A stretch of DNA of 12,315 nucleotides from Flavobacteriales bacterium (GTDB taxonomy: Bacteria > Bacteroidota > Bacteroidia > Flavobacteriales_D > Crocinitomicaceae), in the NCBI GenBank assembly GCA_018665005.1, contig JABJEE010000128.1:1-12315 (forward strand), given 5' to 3'. Position numbers and translations under genes: made by a program. Positions 7,378-12,315 of the stretch are shown in pieces. The stretch's first letter is position 1, and each line of letters opens with the position of its first letter. The notes beneath the pieces were generated by a model. That model searched no databases. It was given only the letters and a program-made list of their open reading frames with translations, and had not been told where the DNA came from.

Positions 7378-10300
7378 TTTTTTATGAATTTCTTTGTATA
7401 AATCCCATTCACTGTAGAAATACGTATAACATAAGTACCCTTATTATATTGACTAACATCTGCAAAATACTCTGCAAAAGAAGCAGAAGCATTCATCTCA
7501 TCTTGAAGTAAAACCCTTCCTGACAAATCCATGATTTTAACGCTTGCATTACCATCGACCTTGGCTACTAGATCAATGGTAAGTTCATCCTGAGCGGGAT
7601 TTGGAAAAACAGATAGTTCTCCGTAGTTAGGCAGCTCATTCAATCCTAATGTAAAACCTACTGAAAAATCATATCGGTGATAGCTTCCAAAATCTCCTGG
7701 GAAAATTTCCATATAGCTCCCTCCTACTTTTCTGACTCTAAATGCTCCCGTTGTCTCCCCCTCTACCTGTGAAGAATACCAAAATGACAAACCGTCATCA
7801 TCATAATCATCAAGTACAATTGAATAGCATCCAGGAGCCAAATCAAAGGTGTCTTTGTACTGCGTCGTGTTTTGTAAATTGGTTCTTTCAAAAATAACCG
7901 TTCCAGATGCATCCATAAGCCTGTAAGCATTTTCTGAAGCCTTATTATTTGTTGTAAACCATATTAGGAATGGTCCATCAACCGATTCCGCTGCATCAAA
8001 CTTAGATTTTTTAACACTATTTTGCTGATAATCGTCATTACCAAAAGAACCGTTTAGGTCTCTTACATAAGCTGTGAAGGTTTGATTCTCGTCAAGATCT
8101 GTCCACCAAGAATAATCAGAAACAGGTATTTCTACAATCTCTTCTTCCATAAACCCGAGGTTTCCTGTCCATTGAAAATCAATGTTGTCACCATAGGTAA
8201 TCCAACACTTTATCGTACAGGAGGTAAGCGGTTCTGAACCTGTATTTCTTAATATAACTCTTGGGTTCGAACAAGTAGGATTGAATTTTGAATAGTACTC
8301 GTAATTACTCGGGTTCAACACATCTACAATCGCTGCATCATTTTCAAAATTTGGAGCAGAATATGAAATCAAATCGTAGGCTGCTCTATAATTTCCAGAT
8401 CCTTGTCCTTGATCATTTGAAGGGACATTATTGATAACATAATCAAGAGAAACCGAATCTCCAGGTGTAACATAGGGCGTAAGCTCGAACTCGTATTCTT
8501 TTACTTTATCACCGGGACACCATCCTTCTCTAGCATATGGCCATGTTCCTCCTTGTCCGGTAAGAGGGTTATTTCCACAATCATCCTCTTCAAAAATATC
8601 CCATTCAAAACGTGTAACACCATCTACCTTGATACTGTGATCATTTGAAACCCATTCGCAACAAGCCGCCAGATTACCAACTTGTCCATGACCAGACATT
8701 CTTGTTTTAATTTTGAAGCCTTCAGACGTATCAGACAAATGAACTTTCTTTTCTTGAAGCACATTATCTTCTGCCATAGCTGCGAATCCATAAGATCTGA
8801 AATCAGACCAAATGGGTTCTCTTTTGTGAACGTCTCTTGGCGGTATTCCTTCAACAAAAGCAAAACTCAAATCCAACAACTCTTGGGTGTTATGAGCGGC
8901 AAGGTCCACCACATCCCTTAAATAATCCTGATAATCCGTAACGTCATAGATCCAAGCAAAACCATTTGGTCCTAAATCAAAACCTATTCCATATGGGGTA
9001 ATGTATCTCGCGATTTCAACATCAAAAATAATCTCGTAAGGGTTTTGGTAATATGTTATGGTAGAATTCTCAACGGATTCACTGGTTGAATAAGGTGTTG
9101 AAGAAACCACATCTCCCTGCAAGTCATATTCGATTTCATCTCCTGAAGGCGCAACTATGGATGAATTGGATATTTCAAAGTGTCTGTGAATTGATTCAAA
9201 TTCAAATAATACCTCTGGCTCAATCAATGATTTTTTATTCACGACTACATCTGAAGAAATCACATCCTGGTAATCCCCATTTCCAAAAGACACGAGCAAC
9301 CTGTTTACTGATCGTTCCATTCCTTTAATGGGACCTTCTGAAAAATCAAACATCCCTAACGATGATGGCATTAGTAAGTAATTATTGGATGACGCATCTC
9401 TCGCATATAATAAATTATCAAAATCATAGGCCACCATCAAGTTGTTCCAATTAGGGTGAGAAATATCTACTTTTTTGTATTGCCATGAACTTATTGTTGC
9501 CTCATCTAGAGCAGCATTGAAAATTTCAAAATGATCAATATTACCTTTCCAATGATTGCCAAGACTTCTGTTTGCCCCTATGACCAGACGATGAAGGTTT
9601 CCAATGATTTTGTTTTTATCCGTTCCACTGTGCCAAAGAGAACCATCTTTATAAATCATCATTTCTCCTGAACTTTGTTTTTTAACGAAAGCCCAATGGT
9701 GCCACTCATTATCAATACCATCATTTGACATGTCTTTATCGATTCGATCGTAAGCAGAACCCTCACCACAATCCCAATAAATCCGATTGTTACTCCAAGG
9801 CATGTGAATGTTAATTACACGTTGATTTAAAGTGTCATATCCCTCTAGAATTGATGTATTCACACCGGTGTTTCCATTCCCCTTAACCCACATTGATATG
9901 GTTAATTCATCACCTAAATCAACATCAGACATTTCCAATAGGGCATGGTTTGTTCCATCAAACTTGAGGCTGCCGTTTTTAGAAGAGTAATTTAATGCTT
10001 GACCATTGTTACTTGATTCTGTTTCGAATTCGATTTGGTTGTTTGCCGGAAAGGAGTGATCAAAACTTATTTCAATCACGATATTATCTGTTCCATTCCA
10101 AACGTACGGCTCATTAAATAAAAATTCATTTTGACCAAGCTGAAGCTCTTCCCAGCCAAATGATGTAGTTGTAGCCGTTCTGCTCAAATCATAAACCGTT
10201 GAAAAACCACTATTATGGAACTCCGTTAATTGAGAATCTTGAGTCGATTTGATTAATATTCTTGGATGCATAAGCGCTCCACCATTGATTAAATTAGAAA

Positions 10301-10877
10301 CATTTAACCATAACGATTTAATTTCTCCTGCATTTATTCCCGCCATTTCTAATTCCGTAGCATTGACTATCATTTGGTATTTTCCGCCCTGATACGTCAT
10401 GTCAAACGGGTATAAGGAGGTCGACGAAGATGTTTGCCCGAGACCAAATTGCACAGGGTTGGTTAACGTTTGTCGTTCATGTTCCGTAACTAAGGTGCTA
10501 TTGTGATAATCATATCCCCAAGGCTCGTAATCATATGGCGAATTTGAATTGTAGTTGTGTAAGTATCGAACACTATCTACTCGAACTGAATCATAGTCGC
10601 CTGTATGATCAAAAACACGTGTATAAGTTAAATAATCCCACTCCCCACAATTGTATTGATCCCATGGTGTTTGAGGACTACATTTTAATTTGTAATACAT
10701 CAACACTTTTTCAAAACGCTTATCGTTTAAAGAATTTGGAAATTCAAAATTGGCACGTCTTGTACTGATTGAATCAAAAGTAAAGGTTTGAACCCATGTA
10801 GTATCTTGAGCATCAAGATGATTTGAATGTAGTAATGAACACAATAATATACTAAGGAGTAAAATAATTCTTCGCAT
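7374..10877 (-). CDS. Secreted PNGase F-like glycoamidase with LamG insertion and T9SS type A tail
   Basis: The product has 1167 residues from the ATG at 10877. An in-frame TTG at 10892 would add five residues but overlaps a possible promoter box. MRRIILLLSILLCSLLHS is a signal peptide, cleaved near A23-Q24. Residues 28-90 match the start of PNGase F, with CGEWD at 77-81; D81 aligns with its catalytic Asp60. The core resumes near 615: RYITPYGIG (624-632), DVTDY (645-649), ACCEW (738-742, E741 aligning with Glu206) and EGWCPGD (784-790). Between them lie a Bacteroidota beta-sandwich (about 140-285) and a LamG/concanavalin-like domain (about 302-470, with WHHWAFVK at 392-399). Residues 846-960 look CARDB/Ig-like; 975-1075 include the acidic loop DDYDDDG (1023-1029). 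The T9SS tail runs 1080-1167 (FPNP at 1091-1094). Predicted role: release of N-glycans from glycoproteins outside the cell. Family resemblance is strong; activity is inferred, and the position of PNGase F Glu118 shows no clear Glu. Confidence 0.85.
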   Translation of the reverse strand: MRRIILLLSILLCSLLHSNHLDAQDTTWVQTFTFDSISTRRANFEFPNSLNDKRFEKVLMYYKLKCSPQTPWDQYNCGEWDYLTYTRVFDHTGDYDSVRVDSVRYLHNYNSNSPYDYEPWGYDYHNSTLVTEHERQTLTNPVQFGLGQTSSSTSLYPFDMTYQGGKYQMIVNATELEMAGINAGEIKSLWLNVSNLINGGALMHPRILIKSTQDSQLTEFHNSGFSTVYDLSRTATTTSFGWEELQLGQNEFLFNEPYVWNGTDNIVIEISFDHSFPANNQIEFETESSNNGQALNYSSKNGSLKFDGTNHALLEMSDVDLGDELTISMWVKGNGNTGVNTSILEGYDTLNQRVINIHMPWSNNRIYWDCGEGSAYDRIDKDMSNDGIDNEWHHWAFVKKQSSGEMMIYKDGSLWHSGTDKNKIIGNLHRLVIGANRSLGNHWKGNIDHFEIFNAALDEATISSWQYKKVDISHPNWNNLMVAYDFDNLLYARDASSNNYLLMPSSLGMFDFSEGPIKGMERSVNRLLVSFGNGDYQDVISSDVVVNKKSLIEPEVLFEFESIHRHFEISNSSIVAPSGDEIEYDLQGDVVSSTPYSTSESVENSTITYYQNPYEIIFDVEIARYITPYGIGFDLGPNGFAWIYDVTDYQDYLRDVVDLAAHNTQELLDLSFAFVEGIPPRDVHKREPIWSDFRSYGFAAMAEDNVLQEKKVHLSDTSEGFKIKTRMSGHGQVGNLAACCEWVSNDHSIKVDGVTRFEWDIFEEDDCGNNPLTGQGGTWPYAREGWCPGDKVKEYEFELTPYVTPGDSVSLDYVINNVPSNDQGQGSGNYRAAYDLISYSAPNFENDAAIVDVLNPSNYEYYSKFNPTCSNPRVILRNTGSEPLTSCTIKCWITYGDNIDFQWTGNLGFMEEEIVEIPVSDYSWWTDLDENQTFTAYVRDLNGSFGNDDYQQNSVKKSKFDAAESVDGPFLIWFTTNNKASENAYRLMDASGTVIFERTNLQNTTQYKDTFDLAPGCYSIVLDDYDDDGLSFWYSSQVEGETTGAFRVRKVGGSYMEIFPGDFGSYHRYDFSVGFTLGLNELPNYGELSVFPNPAQDELTIDLVAKVDGNASVKIMDLSGRVLLQDEMNASASFAEYFADVSQYNKGTYVIRISTVNGIYTKKFIKN

Positions 10878-10889
10878 GATCTTTTTTTT

Positions 10890-10897
10890 CAAAAATA
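10890..10897 (-). promoter_or_regulatory. Candidate Bacteroidota -7 promoter box (TAnnTTTG)
   Basis: On the minus strand the sequence is TATTTTTG, an exact match to the TAnnTTTG -7 element of the Bacteroidota primary sigma factor. It ends 12 bp before the ATG at 10877, so transcription would start only a few bases upstream of the PNGase F-like gene. The best upstream TTTG is about 26 bp away, longer than the usual spacing of about 19-21, so there is no good -33 element. The box includes the alternative TTG codon at 10892-10890, which would exclude that codon as a start. In AT-rich DNA this 8-mer occurs by chance many times per 12 kb, so support is weak. Confidence 0.28.
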
Positions 10898-10934
10898 CGG
10901 AAAATGAAACGAAAAATAAATCTCAAACGAAATG

Positions 10935-10954
10935 AAAAATCCAGATAGATTTTT
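10935..10954 (-). terminator. Possible weak terminator hairpin at the end of accD
   Basis: A perfect 7-bp inverted repeat (AAAAATC, 6-base loop, GATTTTT) overlaps the accD stop codon at 10955-10953 and ends in a T-run in the accD direction. It sits between accD and the PNGase F-like gene, where separation of transcripts would make sense. The stem has only one G-C pair, so it would be unstable, and it may simply reflect AT-rich sequence. Confidence 0.3.
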
Positions 10955-11798
10955 ATTTGGTGAAAAGGTCTACAACAAGTGTCAGCTTATCCCTAATGTC
11001 TGTCCTTTCCACAATAAAATCTAAGAAGCCATGCTCCAGCAAAAACTCTGAAGTTTGAAACCCTTCTGGTAAATCCCGTCCGATGGTTTCTTTTACCACT
11101 CGAGGACCAGCAAAAGCAATCAAAGCACCTGGTTCGGCAATATTCACATCACCTAACATGGCGAAAGAAGCGGTAACACCTCCCGTTGTTGGATCGGTCA
11201 GGTAAGAAATGTATGGCAGTTGTGCATCAGCAAGCTGACCTAGTTTTCCAGAAATTTTAGCCATTTGCATCAATGAAAAACCAGCTTCCATCATTCTTGC
11301 TCCACCAGATTTAGAAATAATCATGATCGGACATTTCAGCTTCAAGGCCTCATCAATAGCCCGTGCAATTTTTTCCCCCATGACAGACCCCATTGACCCA
11401 CCGATGAATTTAAAATCCATTGCAGCCACTATAAAGTCCTTTTTATTCAACTTCCCTTTTGCAGTTCTGACTGCATCCGATAATCCTGTGTTCTTCTGGG
11501 TTGTTTTTAATCGATCCGTATACTTTTTCGTATCCTCAAATGACAATGGATCACCAGAAGTTATATTTGGATTAAGCTCTGTATATTTTCCGTCATCAAA
11601 AATGATTGAAAAATACTCCTCGGAACCAATACGTTCATGATGAGAACATCTATTACAGACATAGTTCAATTTCTCTAAGTCTCCTTTAGTGAAAATTGTT
11701 TTACAATTTGAACATCTTGACCACAAACCCTCTGGAACTTCTTTCTTCTCACTTGTAGTGGTAGTAATTCCTTCTTTATTTCTTTTGAACCAACTCAT
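10953..11798 (-). CDS. accD: Acetyl-CoA carboxylase, carboxyltransferase subunit beta
   Basis: The product has 281 residues, the normal length for AccD. With AccA (not in this window) it forms the carboxyltransferase that moves CO2 from carboxybiotin on AccB to acetyl-CoA, giving malonyl-CoA in the first committed step of fatty-acid synthesis. The N-terminal four-cysteine zinc ribbon is present: C29 and C32, then C48 and C51. The crotonase-fold body follows, with FIGGSMGSVMGEKIARAID (131-149), SKSGGARMMEAGFSLMQM (162-179), YLTDPTTGGVTASFAMLGD (199-217) and FAGPRVVKETIG (229-240). These glycine-rich loops form the acyl-CoA and biotin oxyanion pockets. The ATG at 11798 is supported by the basic SWFKR start common in AccD. 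The gene lies 30 bp downstream of fbaA on the same strand, suggesting cotranscription. No Shine-Dalgarno is visible. Confidence 0.97.
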   Translation of the reverse strand: MSWFKRNKEGITTTTSEKKEVPEGLWSRCSNCKTIFTKGDLEKLNYVCNRCSHHERIGSEEYFSIIFDDGKYTELNPNITSGDPLSFEDTKKYTDRLKTTQKNTGLSDAVRTAKGKLNKKDFIVAAMDFKFIGGSMGSVMGEKIARAIDEALKLKCPIMIISKSGGARMMEAGFSLMQMAKISGKLGQLADAQLPYISYLTDPTTGGVTASFAMLGDVNIAEPGALIAFAGPRVVKETIGRDLPEGFQTSEFLLEHGFLDFIVERTDIRDKLTLVVDLFTK

Positions 11799-11828
11799 TT
11801 AATTTCTTTGTTTAAAATTAATAAAGAT

Positions 11829-12315
11829 TTATAAGGTGTGGAGATTATTTAAATCTGAAAATGATTGTTCCAGTCTTTTTACAAAAGTATTTTCTCCCTC
11901 TCTCATCCATTTTCTTGGATCATAATATTTTTTATTTGGCAACTCATCACCTTCTGGATTTCCAATTTGGCTTTTTAAGAAATCTTGTTTTGAAAGTATG
12001 TAATCCCTTGTCCCTTCAGTAAAAGCATACTGCAAATCAGTATCAATATTCATTTTAATAACTCCATAACCAATGGCTTCTCTAATTTCATCAAGACTGG
12101 ATCCAGAACCACCGTGAAAAACAAAATCTACTGGGTTTTTACCAGTATTAAATTTTTGTTGAACATATTCTTGGGAGTCTCTCAATATTTTTGGAGTCAA
12201 TTTCACATTTCCTGGCTTGTAAACACCATGAACATTTCCAAAAGCAGCTGCTATGGTAAAGTTCGGTGATATTTTCATAAGCTCTTCATATGCATATGCG
12301 ACCTCTTCAGGCTGG
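11829..12315 (-). CDS. fbaA: Class II fructose-bisphosphate aldolase, C-terminal part (partial)
   Basis: The reading frame is open from the right edge; the 161 visible residues are the C-terminal part of an enzyme of about 355-360. An internal ATG at 12278 is not the start, because the upstream codons QPEEVAYAYEEL continue the family sequence. The enzyme cleaves fructose-1,6-bisphosphate to dihydroxyacetone phosphate and glyceraldehyde-3-phosphate, and runs the reverse reaction in gluconeogenesis. Zinc and phosphate-binding motifs seen are FGNVHGVYKPGNVKLTP, with a zinc-ligand His, FVFHGGSGSS with the second His and the phosphate-binding Gly/Ser loop, and VIKMNIDTDLQYAF, which carries substrate-binding Asn and Asp residues. 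The C-terminal KKYYDPRKWMREGENTFVKRL is the E. coli FbaA (class IIA) type. It precedes accD by 30 bp. Nothing is broken in the visible part. Confidence 0.96.
   Translation of the reverse strand, partial: QPEEVAYAYEELMKISPNFTIAAAFGNVHGVYKPGNVKLTPKILRDSQEYVQQKFNTGKNPVDFVFHGGSGSSLDEIREAIGYGVIKMNIDTDLQYAFTEGTRDYILSKQDFLKSQIGNPEGDELPNKKYYDPRKWMREGENTFVKRLEQSFSDLNNLHTL

Noticed and set aside
11323..11640. 105-codon open frame antisense to accD
   Set aside because: It is a shadow of the conserved accD frame with no protein-like motif order of its own.

Overview
The window is AT-rich DNA from a member of the Bacteroidota, most likely a marine or other free-living Flavobacteriia-type organism. The evidence is two secreted proteins ending in type IX secretion (T9SS) type A sorting domains, a choice-of-anchor B protein, almost no Shine-Dalgarno sequences, a candidate TAnnTTTG-type promoter box, and fbaA beside accD. 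No rRNA, tRNA, CRISPR array, transposase or phage gene is visible, and no gene-free stretch exceeds about 200 bp.

Layout. Minus strand, 1-254: the N-terminal part of a family 2 glycosyltransferase, running off the left edge. Minus, 302-2638: a secreted choice-of-anchor B protein with a T9SS tail. A 200-bp divergent intergenic region follows, holding a perfect 12-bp palindrome. Plus, 2839-7377: four genes separated by only 4, 2 and 6 bp, almost certainly one operon. They encode acetyl-CoA synthetase (acs), a class I SAM methyltransferase, a PqqB-like metallo-beta-lactamase-fold lipoprotein and a fructosamine-kinase-family protein. Minus, 7374-10877: a 1167-residue secreted protein that I read as a PNGase F (peptide N-glycosidase) relative. 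Its catalytic core is interrupted by about 530 residues that include a LamG domain, and it ends in a T9SS tail. Minus, 10953-11798: accD. Minus, 11829 to the right edge: the C-terminal part of class II fructose-bisphosphate aldolase (fbaA).

How the genes work together. The right end pairs a glycolytic enzyme with the carboxyltransferase of the first step of fatty-acid synthesis, plausibly cotranscribed fbaA-accD. The central operon starts with acetate activation and adds three accessory genes: a methyltransferase, an envelope-anchored metallohydrolase-like protein and a kinase of the protein-deglycation family. Together they suggest carbonyl/glycation metabolism or small-molecule repair, but this is inference. 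The two T9SS cargo proteins point to the cell surface or exterior; the PNGase F-like one would act on N-glycoproteins.

The most interesting items are the split PNGase F core with its LamG insertion, the unusual four-gene operon, the lipoprotein's altered HxHxGH metal motif, and the convergent gene pair whose two TAG stops are read from one CTAG.
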